This document shows, one piece after another, positions 31,612-39,919 of a stretch of 41,286 nt of DNA (positions within the stretch are counted from its first letter, which is position 1; every line of letters starts with the position of its first letter). This DNA comes from Vibrio hepatarius. GTDB taxonomy: Bacteria > Pseudomonadota > Gammaproteobacteria > Enterobacterales > Vibrionaceae. The DNA lies in contig NZ_JAATOO010000032.1 in assembly GCF_011806575.1 (NCBI RefSeq), positions 1 through 41,286 on the forward strand, written 5' to 3'. Below the pieces are notes generated by a model. The model saw nothing but the letters and a program-made list of their open reading frames with translations, had not been told where the DNA came from and did no database searches. A program made the translations under genes and the position numbers.

Positions 31612-31647
31612 TGCACAATTATGGTGACAACGCACCAATTTAAAGCG
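31612..31647 (-). promoter_or_regulatory. candidate NtrC enhancer elements
   Basis: TGCACAATTATGGTGAC (31612-31628) and, next to it, CGCACCAATTTAAAGCG (31631-31647) each carry at least one half-site of TGCAC-N7-GTGCA. They lie roughly 110-145 bp upstream of the sigma-54 -12 element, a normal enhancer distance. Confidence 0.5.
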
Positions 31648-31674
31648 TTCTTACATTGTGCATCGAGAAGAAAT

Positions 31675-31697
31675 GAGCCCTGATTGATTCAGGGCTC
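31675..31697 (-). terminator. terminator of the formate dehydrogenase operon
   Basis: Perfect 9-bp stem GAGCCCTGA (31675-31683) / TCAGGGCTC (31689-31697), followed on the minus strand by ATTTCTTCTC. It lies 9 bp after the last stop. Confidence 0.75.
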
Positions 31698-31705
31698 TGG
31701 GGGAA

Positions 31706-32122
31706 TTAAAGGTTCGGACCTTTAGAGAATTTAAACGGTTGATTGTTTCTCAGTTTAGTCATCCCTTCATACATGCGGATAAACCACAGGAAGATCGCTA
31801 GCAAGCCAAGTAACATGCCAGCATAAGGAATGTAAAACGCGATGCTGTCTAACACGCTGCTCTTATACCAGTAGTCATTTAGACCTACCAACACACCGTT
31901 TGACGTGGCCACTGTGATGATCAGCACAACGAAATAGGTCAGATTAAGGAAAAAAGTTCGAATCAGACCATAGTAGTGCGAATCAATCACTTCTCCATCC
32001 TCTCCTTTATCCAGACGGTAGCCCGCGTAGATAATCGCAACTACGCCAGAGATAAGGCATGTAAACGGAGTGAAGCAGCTCAGGATATACGCGACCCAAA
32101 TACCTTTATGAGGTTTGTTCAT
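31706..32122 (-). CDS. small polytopic membrane protein at the end of the fdh operon
   Basis: 138 residues with three or four membrane helices (about 9-33, 52-70, 92-115). I see no cofactor ligands or known motif beyond a weak resemblance to DUF4870-type small membrane proteins. The start overlaps the end of the gamma-subunit gene by 17 bp, so it is co-translated with formate dehydrogenase and may help anchor or assemble it. That role is inferred only from position. Confidence 0.7.
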   Translation of the reverse strand: MNKPHKGIWVAYILSCFTPFTCLISGVVAIIYAGYRLDKGEDGEVIDSHYYGLIRTFFLNLTYFVVLIITVATSNGVLVGLNDYWYKSSVLDSIAFYIPYAGMLLGLLAIFLWFIRMYEGMTKLRNNQPFKFSKGPNL

Positions 32123-33158
32123 TTGCCGTCGCTCCTTTCACTTTATCTTGAGGCTCTGCAGCTTGCGCGTTTTGTTCTTTCGCCATCACTTCTTCATACC
32201 AAAGGTCATGGTGCTCTTTCGCCCATGTTTCATCAACTTCGCCTGTGACCATACCTTCCAGCGCGCCTTCCATACCAAATAGACCAATGTAGATATGGAA
32301 AACAAAACCACAGATAAGGATTAACGCGGCTAGCATATGTACTAGGTTCGACAATTCCATATCACGGCGTGTTTGGCCAAAGATAGGGAAATCAAGCACC
32401 AGACCACTCACAGCCACTACACTACCAACAACGATCAGTAGCCAAAACAGCGCTTTCTCACCTGCATTCGAAAAACCTGCAGATGGGTGCGAGCCTTTGT
32501 GTTTACCTACCATACCACCCAGCTTGATAAACCAAACAAAGTCGACTTTAGTAAAGATAGATTTACGCCACCATTTCACCAACACACAGATCAACAACAC
32601 ACCAAAAATAGGACCGATGTAGTTGTGGTACTGCTTAGCCAGCATAATAATGAATCCCCACAAATCCGCGGGAATATAAGGCTTCAAGAAGTGCTTGCCG
32701 TATACAAGCATCAAGCCACTAAAACCAAGGGTTAAAAAAGTAAATGCCATACTCCAGTGCATTGCTCGATCGAGACGAGACCAGCGCTTGATTCGCTTGC
32801 CAGTTCTTGGCGCACTTAACATGATTGGTCCCATGAAGAGGTAAACCAAAATCACGAAAGCAATACTACCAAAGATCGCGATAGCGCCCGCAGGAGACAT
32901 CCATTTCTCTTTCAAAATGTACCAGGTTTGTCCTGGCTTACTAATTAGCATTCCGTGCTCTGGGAACTGAGACGTCGTATAGCCCTCTTCACCCTGACGA
33001 ACCTGACGCCAAAAATCAGCGCCAGCCAGTTGGGTCATTTCGCGTTGTGCAACATCAGACTCTTTTTGCTCAGCATGCGCGGGCAACGACAAAGCAAAAA
33101 CCAATGCTGCCAACAATGACAGCATTGTGAGAGATGCACGTTTAAACATTGAAAACAT
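32106..33158 (-). CDS. formate dehydrogenase gamma subunit, cytochrome b
   Basis: 350 residues from ATG 33158, with GGAGAG just upstream; an ATG at 33173 is also in frame. A signal peptide (to about residue 29, PAHA) leads into a periplasmic stretch of about 60 residues, then a membrane helix, then the four-helix cytochrome b domain (RLDRAMHWSMAF, HNYIGPIFG, HMLAALILICGFVFHIYIGLFG) with histidines that bind two haem b. It passes electrons from the beta subunit to the quinone pool. The long N-terminal extension, compared with about 215 residues in E. coli FdnI, resembles epsilonproteobacterial and Shewanella FdhC types. Confidence 0.9.
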   Translation of the reverse strand: MFSMFKRASLTMLSLLAALVFALSLPAHAEQKESDVAQREMTQLAGADFWRQVRQGEEGYTTSQFPEHGMLISKPGQTWYILKEKWMSPAGAIAIFGSIAFVILVYLFMGPIMLSAPRTGKRIKRWSRLDRAMHWSMAFTFLTLGFSGLMLVYGKHFLKPYIPADLWGFIIMLAKQYHNYIGPIFGVLLICVLVKWWRKSIFTKVDFVWFIKLGGMVGKHKGSHPSAGFSNAGEKALFWLLIVVGSVVAVSGLVLDFPIFGQTRRDMELSNLVHMLAALILICGFVFHIYIGLFGMEGALEGMVTGEVDETWAKEHHDLWYEEVMAKEQNAQAAEPQDKVKGATANEQTS

Positions 33159-33172
33159 GACTCTCTCCAGCA

Positions 33173-33781
33173 TTAGCTTTTCGTTGCGTCGTAAGACAGA
33201 TCATTGCCATCTGTCCAACCAGCGCCTTTCGCACCGCGCTCAACCACACGTTGACGGAAGATGTCAGATACTTTCTCTGCATCGCCCGCAAGTAGCGCTT
33301 TTGTTGAACAAAGCGACGCACACATTGGCAGCTTACCTTCTGCGATGCGGTTTGCACCGTACTTCTGACGCTCTTCAACTGAGCCAGGTTCAGTTTCAGG
33401 GCCGCCCGCACAGAATGTACATTTGTCCATTTTGCCACGCTCACCAAACGCTTCCTGTTTAGGGAACTGAGGTGCGCCAAATGGGCAGGCAAACAGACAG
33501 TAGCCACAACCGATACACAGGTCTTTATTGTGTAACACGATGCCGTCTTCAGTATGCTCAAAACAGTCTGCTGGACACACCGCCATACAAGGCGCATCGG
33601 TACAGTGCATACAAGCAACTGAGATTGAGTTCTCGCCCGGTTCGCCATCATTTAGAGTAACGACGCGACGACGTTGAATGCCCCACTCAAGAGCATCATC
33701 GTTTTCGTTTTTACATGCAGTGACACAGCCGTTACATTCGATACAGCGCTTGGTGTCACAAAGGAATTTCATTCTAGCCAT
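33173..33781 (-). CDS. formate dehydrogenase iron-sulfur (beta) subunit
   Basis: 202 residues with cysteines for four [4Fe-4S] clusters: C13-x2-C16-x2-C19-x3-C23; C57-x2-C60-x4-C65-x3-C69; C89-x2-C92-x2-C95-x3-C99; and C121/C124 with C154/C158. It lacks the C-terminal membrane helix of E. coli FdnH (294 residues), so membrane attachment depends on the gamma subunit. It carries electrons from the alpha subunit active site. The start is 11 bp after the alpha stop, with GGAGTC upstream; its end overlaps the open frame of the gamma gene. Confidence 0.93.
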   Translation of the reverse strand: MARMKFLCDTKRCIECNGCVTACKNENDDALEWGIQRRRVVTLNDGEPGENSISVACMHCTDAPCMAVCPADCFEHTEDGIVLHNKDLCIGCGYCLFACPFGAPQFPKQEAFGERGKMDKCTFCAGGPETEPGSVEERQKYGANRIAEGKLPMCASLCSTKALLAGDAEKVSDIFRQRVVERGAKGAGWTDGNDLSYDATKS

Positions 33782-33792
33782 TAGTAGACTCC

Positions 33793-36648
33793 TTACGCTT
33801 TGCGAATGTTACATAGGGTGACTTTGGTTTCCTGCATTTGCGTTACAGGGTCATAACCGTAAGTCGTAGCGATATTGGCAGACTCACCAATCACGTATGG
33901 GTCGGCTCCTTCTGGGTACTTATCACGCAGGTCAACGCCTTCAAACTTACCGCCAAAGTGGAACGGAATGAATGCCAAACCCGGTTTCACACGACGTGTT
34001 ACCAGCGCCTTGACGTGAATGCGGCCTTTCTCTGCCCCTTCAACCCACACCATATCGCCATCTTTAAAGCCAAGATCGTTAGCGTCTTTCGGGTTCACTT
34101 CCACAAACATCTCTTGTTGGAGTTCAGCAAGCCAAGGGTTAGAACGGGTTTCTTCACCACCACCTTCGTATTCAACCAGACGACCAGACGTCAGGATAAT
34201 CGGGTATTCTTTCGACTTATCTTGATCCTGAATCGACTTGTACATCGTTGGTAGACGGTAAATTGACTCACTGTCATCCCAAGTTGGGTAGTCAGCAACC
34301 AAGTCACGACGTGGTGTGTACAGTGGTTCGCGGTGTAGCGGTACACGATCTGGGAACGTCCATACAATGGCACGCGCTTTCGCGTTACCAAACGGGTTAC
34401 AGCCGTGCTTGATAGCCACACGTTGGATACCGCCTGACAGGTCCGTTTTCCAGTTTTTACCTTCGGCTGAAGCTTTCTCTGCTTCAGTCAGGTCATCCCA
34501 CCAACCTAGGTGCTTCAATAGCTTGTCGCTAAATTCTGGGTAACCGTCTTGGATTTCACTACCTTGTGAGTAGCTGTCTTCCGCCAACAGGTTCTTGCCT
34601 TCAAATTCAACGCCAAAACGCGCACGGAAAGTACCGCCGCCTTCAGCAATAGGCTTAGACGTATCGTAAAGAATGTGCGTGCCAGGGTGTTTCATTTCTG
34701 GTGTACCCCAGCATGGCCAAGGTAGACCATAAGTGTCGCCATGAGCTGGACCACCTTCCGCAGCAAGCGTTGTCTTGTGGAATGTGTGCCAGTTTTGTTG
34801 GTGTTGCTTCAAACGCTCAGGGCTTTGGCCTGTGTAGCCGATCGTCCACATACCTTTGTTGAACTCGCGGGTAATGTCTTCAATGACTGGTTGGTTGTTT
34901 TCTACTTTGATGTGTTTGAACAACTGCTCTGCGAAACCAAGTTTCTTAGACATTAGATACATGATTTCGTGGTCTGGTTTTGAATCGAACAGCGGTTGAA
35001 TAACTTGGTCACGCCACTGAAGTGAGCGGTTTGACGCCGTCACACTGCCGTATGTTTCAAACTGAGTGGTCGCAGGCAGCAAGTAAACGCCGTCTGTACG
35101 ATCGTTCATTACTGCAGCTACTGTTGGATACGGGTCAACGATTACCATCATATCCAGTTTCTGCATCGCCTTTTTCATTTCAACGCCACGGGTTTGCGAG
35201 TTAACCGCATGGCCCCAGTAGAACATGGCGCGAATGTTGTCTTTCTGCTCGATGTTGTCTTTGTTTTCCAACACACCGTCAATCCAACGAGAAACCGGAA
35301 TACCCATGTTGTTCATTGGTTTTTGGCCGCGGTATTCGTTCTGGTCAAAGCGGTTTTTAATCCACTCAAAATCCAGATCCCATACGCCTGCCCAGTGTTT
35401 CCACGCGCCATCAGCGAGACCGTAGTAACCTGGTAATGTGTGCGATAGTACGCCAAGGTCAGTTGCACCCTGTACGTTATCGTGACCACGGAAAATGTTT
35501 GCGCCGCCGCCAGATTTACCCATGTTACCAAGCGCAAGCTCAAGCACACAGTAAGCACGAGTGTTGTTGTTACCTGTGGTGTGCTGCGTACCACCCATAC
35601 ACCAAACCACACAACCCGGACGGTTTTCAGAAAGGATCTTCGCGGTGTTGTACACTTCTTCTTCGCTAACACCTGTTACGCGTTCAACTTCGGCTGGGTT
35701 CCACTTGGCCACTTCTTGGCGAATCTCATCCATACCGAATACACGCTGTTGGATAAAATCTTTGTCTTCCCAGTTATTTTTAAATACGTGCCATAGGATG
35801 CCCCAAATGAACGCGACGTCAGAACCAGGACGCAGAGAAACGTAGAAATCAGATTTTGCTGCGGTACGAGTACGACGTGGGTCAGCAACGACGATCTTAC
35901 AACTGTTCTTTTCTTTTGCGATCAAGATATGCTGCATCGCAACTGGGTGAGCTTCCGCCGGGTTTGAGCCGATAAATAGCATCGATTTACAGTTGTGCAT
36001 ATCGTTGAAAGAATTGGTCATCGCGCCGTAGCCCCAAGTGTTTGCTACACCGGCTACCGTGGTTGAGTGACAGATACGCGCTTGGTGGTCAACGTTGTTC
36101 GTCCCCCAAAGCGACGCCATCTTACGGAACATGTACGCTTGTTCATTGCTGTGTTTCGCACTGCCTAACCAGTAAACCGAATCTGGACCTGACTCTTTGC
36201 GAATCTCTAGCGCTTTATTGCCGATCTCTTCAATCGCTTGCTCCCAAGAAAGCTTTTTCCACTTACCGCCTTCTAGCTTCATTGGGTATTTCAAGCGGCG
36301 CTCACCATGTCCGTGCTCACGCAATGCTGCACCTTTCGCACAGTGGCCACCAGCGTTAAATGGATGGTCAAAAGCAGGCTCTTGTCCTGTCCAAACACCG
36401 TTTTGTACTTCGGCGTAGATACCACAACCCACTGAGCAGTGAGAACAAATAGTACGTTTGATCTCTGTCTTTGCATTTGGATCAACCGACTTCGCTTCGG
36501 CTTTTTTGATCATGCCCGGCGTGAATAAACACGCTCCTGCAACAGCACCACCAGCAGCCAGCGAACTGTTCTTCATGAATGCGCGGCGTGAAATGCCCAA
36601 TTGATTTTGTTCTTTGCTCACACTATCGGAGCGTTTAATTAGTTTCAT
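33793..36648 (-). CDS. formate dehydrogenase catalytic (alpha) subunit, Cys form
   Basis: 951 residues. Tat signal with S-R-R-A-F-M-K (20-26), so exported folded. [4Fe-4S] ligands C68, C71, C75 and C103, then the molybdopterin (bis-MGD) domains. The metal ligand is C193 in QARICHSTTVAG, encoded by TGT at 36072-36070, where E. coli FdnG has selenocysteine; the adjacent His is the conserved catalytic one. The C-terminal MGD-binding domain includes ILTSGRLVEYEGGG and PFHFGGKFEG. It oxidises formate to carbon dioxide in the periplasm. The gene sits after the small Tat protein and before the beta and gamma subunits. Confidence 0.95.
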   Translation of the reverse strand: MKLIKRSDSVSKEQNQLGISRRAFMKNSSLAAGGAVAGACLFTPGMIKKAEAKSVDPNAKTEIKRTICSHCSVGCGIYAEVQNGVWTGQEPAFDHPFNAGGHCAKGAALREHGHGERRLKYPMKLEGGKWKKLSWEQAIEEIGNKALEIRKESGPDSVYWLGSAKHSNEQAYMFRKMASLWGTNNVDHQARICHSTTVAGVANTWGYGAMTNSFNDMHNCKSMLFIGSNPAEAHPVAMQHILIAKEKNSCKIVVADPRRTRTAAKSDFYVSLRPGSDVAFIWGILWHVFKNNWEDKDFIQQRVFGMDEIRQEVAKWNPAEVERVTGVSEEEVYNTAKILSENRPGCVVWCMGGTQHTTGNNNTRAYCVLELALGNMGKSGGGANIFRGHDNVQGATDLGVLSHTLPGYYGLADGAWKHWAGVWDLDFEWIKNRFDQNEYRGQKPMNNMGIPVSRWIDGVLENKDNIEQKDNIRAMFYWGHAVNSQTRGVEMKKAMQKLDMMVIVDPYPTVAAVMNDRTDGVYLLPATTQFETYGSVTASNRSLQWRDQVIQPLFDSKPDHEIMYLMSKKLGFAEQLFKHIKVENNQPVIEDITREFNKGMWTIGYTGQSPERLKQHQQNWHTFHKTTLAAEGGPAHGDTYGLPWPCWGTPEMKHPGTHILYDTSKPIAEGGGTFRARFGVEFEGKNLLAEDSYSQGSEIQDGYPEFSDKLLKHLGWWDDLTEAEKASAEGKNWKTDLSGGIQRVAIKHGCNPFGNAKARAIVWTFPDRVPLHREPLYTPRRDLVADYPTWDDSESIYRLPTMYKSIQDQDKSKEYPIILTSGRLVEYEGGGEETRSNPWLAELQQEMFVEVNPKDANDLGFKDGDMVWVEGAEKGRIHVKALVTRRVKPGLAFIPFHFGGKFEGVDLRDKYPEGADPYVIGESANIATTYGYDPVTQMQETKVTLCNIRKA

Positions 36649-36658
36649 TACTCAGCTC

Positions 36659-36862
36659 CTATAGGGTTTCGTAATAATCTCGGATATGTTGCGTTTCGCG
36701 GTATCCGGTCTTGTTAACGTCTTTTTCTACTTCAACGGATTCTGTCGCATTGGCAACTTTTGTCGTACCTGCGACAACAGCACCAGCCACTGCTGCAGTG
36801 GTTAATCCTTTAAGTAGATCCCTACGGGATGTATCTATTGATTTCTCATTATTGTCTTTCAT
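36659..36862 (-). CDS. small Tat-signal protein of the formate dehydrogenase region
   Basis: 67 residues: twin-arginine signal (TSRRDLLKGLTTAAVAGAVVAG) followed by a short polar tail ending GYRETQHIRDYYETL. It matches the formate-dehydrogenase-region Tat target family (TIGR02811 as I remember it), small proteins encoded directly before the alpha subunit. The conserved tail H-I-R-x-Y-Y suggests a binding peptide, possibly for assembly or export of the alpha subunit. No reaction is known to me. It is 10 bp upstream of the alpha gene. Confidence 0.85.
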   Translation of the reverse strand: MKDNNEKSIDTSRRDLLKGLTTAAVAGAVVAGTTKVANATESVEVEKDVNKTGYRETQHIRDYYETL

Positions 36863-36921
36863 TTTGCTTCCTTACCTTGCGGTACTTGGAGACTCTGAGC
36901 CTCTCTATCGACGCGAACTCG

Positions 36922-37557
36922 TTACGGCTGAGTTGGGTCGTACTCAGTGACGTTTTTCACATCAATTTTTATTTTGCTTTTACTGCTATGGGTGTTCTCA
37001 CTGAAACGAACTTGCTCCAGTGTTAAAAACGTTTGGGTAAACTGCGCGACTGGCAAATAAAACGCAGTATGTTGTGCGCGAAGAATTTGTCCAGTGAACA
37101 ATGAAAACCAAGGCGCGATATGTTTATTGAAGAAAGCTTGCTGCAGTCCCTCTTCTTCTTGGGTAAGCATCGCCATTACTTCACAAAGCGCTGCAATGTG
37201 ATCTTCCGGCTCTTTGACTTCAGCCTCTCTCTCTAATCCGAGCAGTTCTAAGTCTCGACGAATCTCTGCTAACGGTTTTTCCATTAGCGAACCCGTGCGA
37301 TGCCAAGAGGCAAATGGAATCACTTCCCCGCGACCAATACCGATAAACAGTTCTTGATATTCATCGGCAAGTGTTTCTTCGTTGGCATTGCGTGCAGCTT
37401 CAATCAACTCAAGCCAAGCTTTCTGCATATCGCTAGCGGCAGATTCAGGCTCTAAGCCCGCCAAAAATGCCAACACCTCAGAATTCGGACTCTGGCGGTA
37501 AAGTGCAGAAAGGAGTAAGTAAATATCTGAACGTAATGTGTCTTGTTGATTTTCCAC
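36922..37557 (-). CDS. TorD/DmsD-family molybdoenzyme chaperone
   Basis: 211 residues, all-helical, soluble. The family signature E-P-E-D-H-I-A is at about 115-121; RSDIYLLLSALYRQSP at the N-terminus and DEYQELFIGIGRGEV are also typical. Such chaperones bind the Tat signal of a molybdoenzyme until its cofactor is inserted. The client here is presumably the alpha subunit encoded two genes downstream, perhaps also the small Tat protein. The start is 8 bp after the Fe-S protein stop. Confidence 0.88.
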   Translation of the reverse strand: MENQQDTLRSDIYLLLSALYRQSPNSEVLAFLAGLEPESAASDMQKAWLELIEAARNANEETLADEYQELFIGIGRGEVIPFASWHRTGSLMEKPLAEIRRDLELLGLEREAEVKEPEDHIAALCEVMAMLTQEEEGLQQAFFNKHIAPWFSLFTGQILRAQHTAFYLPVAQFTQTFLTLEQVRFSENTHSSKSKIKIDVKNVTEYDPTQP

Positions 37558-37565
37558 GAGAACTC

Positions 37566-39227
37566 CTAGTATTTCAGCTGCTGCATTGGGTCTTCTGCCA
37601 TTGACTCGAACATGTCGATCACTCGGCAGTCTTCACACATCGCGATACGGTTGATCGCCGAATCATCTTGGAAATGAGAGTGACCGCGTAACTTACTCTG
37701 CAACATATCAATCATAGATTGCGGTGCGAATGGTTTGTGACAACGCGTACATTCCGCCGCTTTCTCTTCATGAAGTACAATCGCTTGTTGACGCGCTGAA
37801 GCATCCCAATTCATTCTCGAAGTTAAGCTTAGTGCATTCTCAGGGCATGCCTTGGCACATAAACCACATTGAACACAATCTTGTTCAATAAACTTAAGTG
37901 ATGGTGAATGACCTTCAGTGTGTAGCGCGCACGTTGGACATACCGCAACGCAGCTCATGCAAGAGGTACACGCTGTTTTATCGCAATCGACATTGCCAAA
38001 CGGCGCGCTTGCTGGAAGCGCTTGAATGGTTTCAGCTGGAATATGGTTCTCAGCCAGAGCATCAAGTGCAGTAAATAGACGTGCACGTTTGTTGCCAGCC
38101 AAATCGCCTAGCGACAAACCGAAAGGTTGAGTCGTCAACGTCGGTTGCGCTTCGCGTAGAGACTCTAGATAAAGAATGTCGATCGTCTCTTTCGCAATTC
38201 CCATCTGTTCAAGCAGTTCTTGAGCGGTCGATATTTCGCTAGTGAGCACACGAATGATAGTTGCGGGCATAAAACGACTCGCTGCAAACAACACTTGTGT
38301 CGCACCGTTCGCCAAAGCCGCAAACCAGCTATCAATACCAACAGAAGGTAGCTCTTCAACGACAACAGGGATAACGTTATCTGGTAGCGCTTTTAGTGCC
38401 ATAACGTTGTAGGTCTCATGGCGAGAACTACAAATAAGGACGATTGGATCAACGCCTCCGGCTTGCTGATAATTCGCCAGCATACGTTCAATGAATTTTT
38501 GCGTGTCTTGTGGATTTGGCAACGCATAATGAATCGCTTCTGTTGGACAAGCCGTCGCACAAGTCCCCACCCCTTGACAAAGGTAAGGATTGATTTCGAT
38601 GCGGTGACCAATTTTGTCATTACCTTCGCTCGACAGCGCACCAGCAGGACAAGCATCGACACAGCGTTCACAGCCTTTCACGCCACGTGAACTGTGGGCA
38701 CATAAGTCTGTGTCTAAACGGAAAAACTTTGGCTTATCGAATGTTCCCATCAACGTGGGAATTTCTTCTAATGCTTCAGCCAGTTTTGGATAACCGCGTC
38801 CAACGGGGTAATAACCCGGGACGGGAACTTCTTCTGCCATGCAGCTATTTAGGCAAAGGTCGAGCACAACATCAAAGCAATCATGGTTAATCGCGACTTT
38901 TGCCAAATTGCTCGACACATCGCGATTTTCGATAATCACTTCGAACGTACCTAAAAAGCCCGACACCTGAACGCTATTTGCGTAGTAGAGGTTTTGATGC
39001 GTCCCATCCTCACCGTCTGTCGACAGTAACGTTAAGCTATTCATTTGAGACAGCTGTTCAGCCGCACTCTCAATGATTGCTGTAGGACCAATAATCAGGG
39101 TATTCCCGCCACTTTCATAACTGACCGTAGGAGGAATGAGGTTTGTCAGTTCAACAGTATTTTCAAACGCATACAAACGCGCTTTACCGTTTTCAGACGT
39201 AGATTCTTGTAGTAGTTGTCTAAGCAT
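37566..39227 (-). CDS. multi-cluster iron-sulfur protein of the formate dehydrogenase operon
   Basis: 553 residues, no signal peptide, so cytoplasmic. Two ferredoxin-like modules: first C176, C186-x2-C189-x3-C193 with C217, C223, C227; second C420-x2-C423-x2-C426-x3-C430 with C451-x2-C454-x2-C457-x3-C461, enough for four [4Fe-4S] clusters. Further cysteines C117, C125 and C129 near the N-terminus and two C-terminal pairs (C493/C496 and C531/C534) could bind another metal. The middle region (about 255-360) is alpha/beta and unassigned. It is common in Vibrio and Shewanella formate dehydrogenase loci and may supply electrons or sulfur during maturation. It has its own sigma-54-like promoter. 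Confidence 0.85.
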   Translation of the reverse strand: MLRQLLQESTSENGKARLYAFENTVELTNLIPPTVSYESGGNTLIIGPTAIIESAAEQLSQMNSLTLLSTDGEDGTHQNLYYANSVQVSGFLGTFEVIIENRDVSSNLAKVAINHDCFDVVLDLCLNSCMAEEVPVPGYYPVGRGYPKLAEALEEIPTLMGTFDKPKFFRLDTDLCAHSSRGVKGCERCVDACPAGALSSEGNDKIGHRIEINPYLCQGVGTCATACPTEAIHYALPNPQDTQKFIERMLANYQQAGGVDPIVLICSSRHETYNVMALKALPDNVIPVVVEELPSVGIDSWFAALANGATQVLFAASRFMPATIIRVLTSEISTAQELLEQMGIAKETIDILYLESLREAQPTLTTQPFGLSLGDLAGNKRARLFTALDALAENHIPAETIQALPASAPFGNVDCDKTACTSCMSCVAVCPTCALHTEGHSPSLKFIEQDCVQCGLCAKACPENALSLTSRMNWDASARQQAIVLHEEKAAECTRCHKPFAPQSMIDMLQSKLRGHSHFQDDSAINRIAMCEDCRVIDMFESMAEDPMQQLKY

Positions 39228-39272
39228 TGCTCTGTTCCAGTTAGAACATGAATATTCACTCTGGATAGTAAT

Positions 39273-39289
39273 AGCAAATGCTGTACCAA
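39273..39289 (-). promoter_or_regulatory. sigma-54-like promoter upstream of the fdh Fe-S gene
   Basis: Minus strand TTGGTACAGCATTTGCT differs from TTGGCAC-N5-TTGC(A/T) only at one position (T for C). GG and GC are separated by 10 bp. Expected start near 39261, about 35 bp before the ATG. Confidence 0.68.
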
Positions 39290-39307
39290 CTTTTATTTCA
39301 ATTAAAA

Positions 39308-39330
39308 TCAGTAATTTATATAACTACTGA
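39308..39330. promoter_or_regulatory. dyad upstream of the sigma-54-like promoter
   Basis: TCAGTA (39308-39313) and TACTGA (39325-39330) with an 11-bp AT-rich centre, about 20-40 bp upstream of the -24 element. It could bind an activator, but it is AT-rich and may be chance. Confidence 0.35.
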
Positions 39331-39339
39331 GTAAAAACA

Positions 39340-39380
39340 GAATAAATAAAAAACGGATGAGACAAAATGTCGCACCCGTT
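39340..39380 (-). terminator. terminator after the DUF3306 gene
   Basis: On the minus strand AACGGGTGCGACA and TGTCTCATCCGTT (39380-39352) pair with one wobble and one mismatch, followed by TTTTTTATTT. It splits the locus into two transcription units. Confidence 0.78.
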
Positions 39381-39406
39381 CAATTGATGACTTAGTCAAA
39401 ATGTAC

Positions 39407-39919
39407 CTAGTTTTCGTGTGGTATATTTTGTCCCACTTGCAAATCTTGTTCTGAATCATCGATTTCCGCAGCTTCTGTATCAACAGACGCTAATTGCGTT
39501 TCTTCGTCAACGAGTTGAGCCTCACTCTCTTCTGACTCTTCTTCTGCTGTGTTTAACCATTCACGAAGTTTGGCTGCAGCTTCACTTGGCAATGAACTCA
39601 CAGCAGCATAGTCATGGTCATAGTCAACAAGTCGGTCAACTTCGCTGAACTCACCAGACAGGAACAGTTTTCGTAGTGCGGCCTTTTTGACTGCCGCTTC
39701 GGCTTCCGACGCCAGTAACGCCGCTACTGATAATTCTTCCCCTTCGTCAGTTGAGGCTACATCAATAGTGTTCTCTTCATCAGGTGAAACAACGAGCTGT
39801 TCATCTTGATCATGAGTTTCAACTGCAAGTTCGCTACTGTCAGAACCAACCACATCCGGTTCCTTGTTATCACCTTCTAGCTTACGCTTTGACCAGCGCC
39901 CTAAAAAACTAGTTGCCAC
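39407..39919 (-). CDS. DUF3306 protein of the formate dehydrogenase locus
   Basis: 170 residues from GTG 39919 (MATSFLGRWSKRKL, a typical start for this family, with AGGGCGAG upstream); an in-frame GTG at 39934 is less likely. A basic N-terminus is followed by a long acidic, low-complexity region and then a conserved core (ALRKLFLSGEFSEVDRLVDYDHDYAAVSSLPSEAAAKLREWL, split here only for description). DUF3306 genes are regularly found beside formate dehydrogenase genes; the function is unknown to me. The start lies inside the DUF3305 gene end, so the two are coupled. Confidence 0.8.
   Translation of the reverse strand: MATSFLGRWSKRKLEGDNKEPDVVGSDSSELAVETHDQDEQLVVSPDEENTIDVASTDEGEELSVAALLASEAEAAVKKAALRKLFLSGEFSEVDRLVDYDHDYAAVSSLPSEAAAKLREWLNTAEEESEESEAQLVDEETQLASVDTEAAEIDDSEQDLQVGQNIPHEN

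Larger units (their letters stand above)
31405..31705. other. amt upstream regulatory region
   Basis: 301 bp between the amt start and the end of the formate dehydrogenase operon. From the amt side outward it holds the 19-bp dyad (31459-31477), the sigma-54 promoter (31500-31516), NtrC-like elements (31612-31647) and the terminator of the neighbouring operon (31675-31697). No gene is seen. Confidence 0.7.

Noticed and set aside
36070..36072. Possible selenocysteine in the formate dehydrogenase alpha subunit
   Set aside because: The codon is TGT (Cys193), not TGA, and the frame is open throughout, so no recoding is needed.
33838..36485. Many open frames opposite the formate dehydrogenase alpha gene, up to 138 codons
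   Set aside because: They are antisense shadows of a long conserved gene, without ribosome binding sites or recognisable domains.
39241..39300. Open frame on the plus strand across the Fe-S gene start (39136-39330)
   Set aside because: It runs antisense through the conserved N-terminus and over the sigma-54-like element, with no supporting signals.
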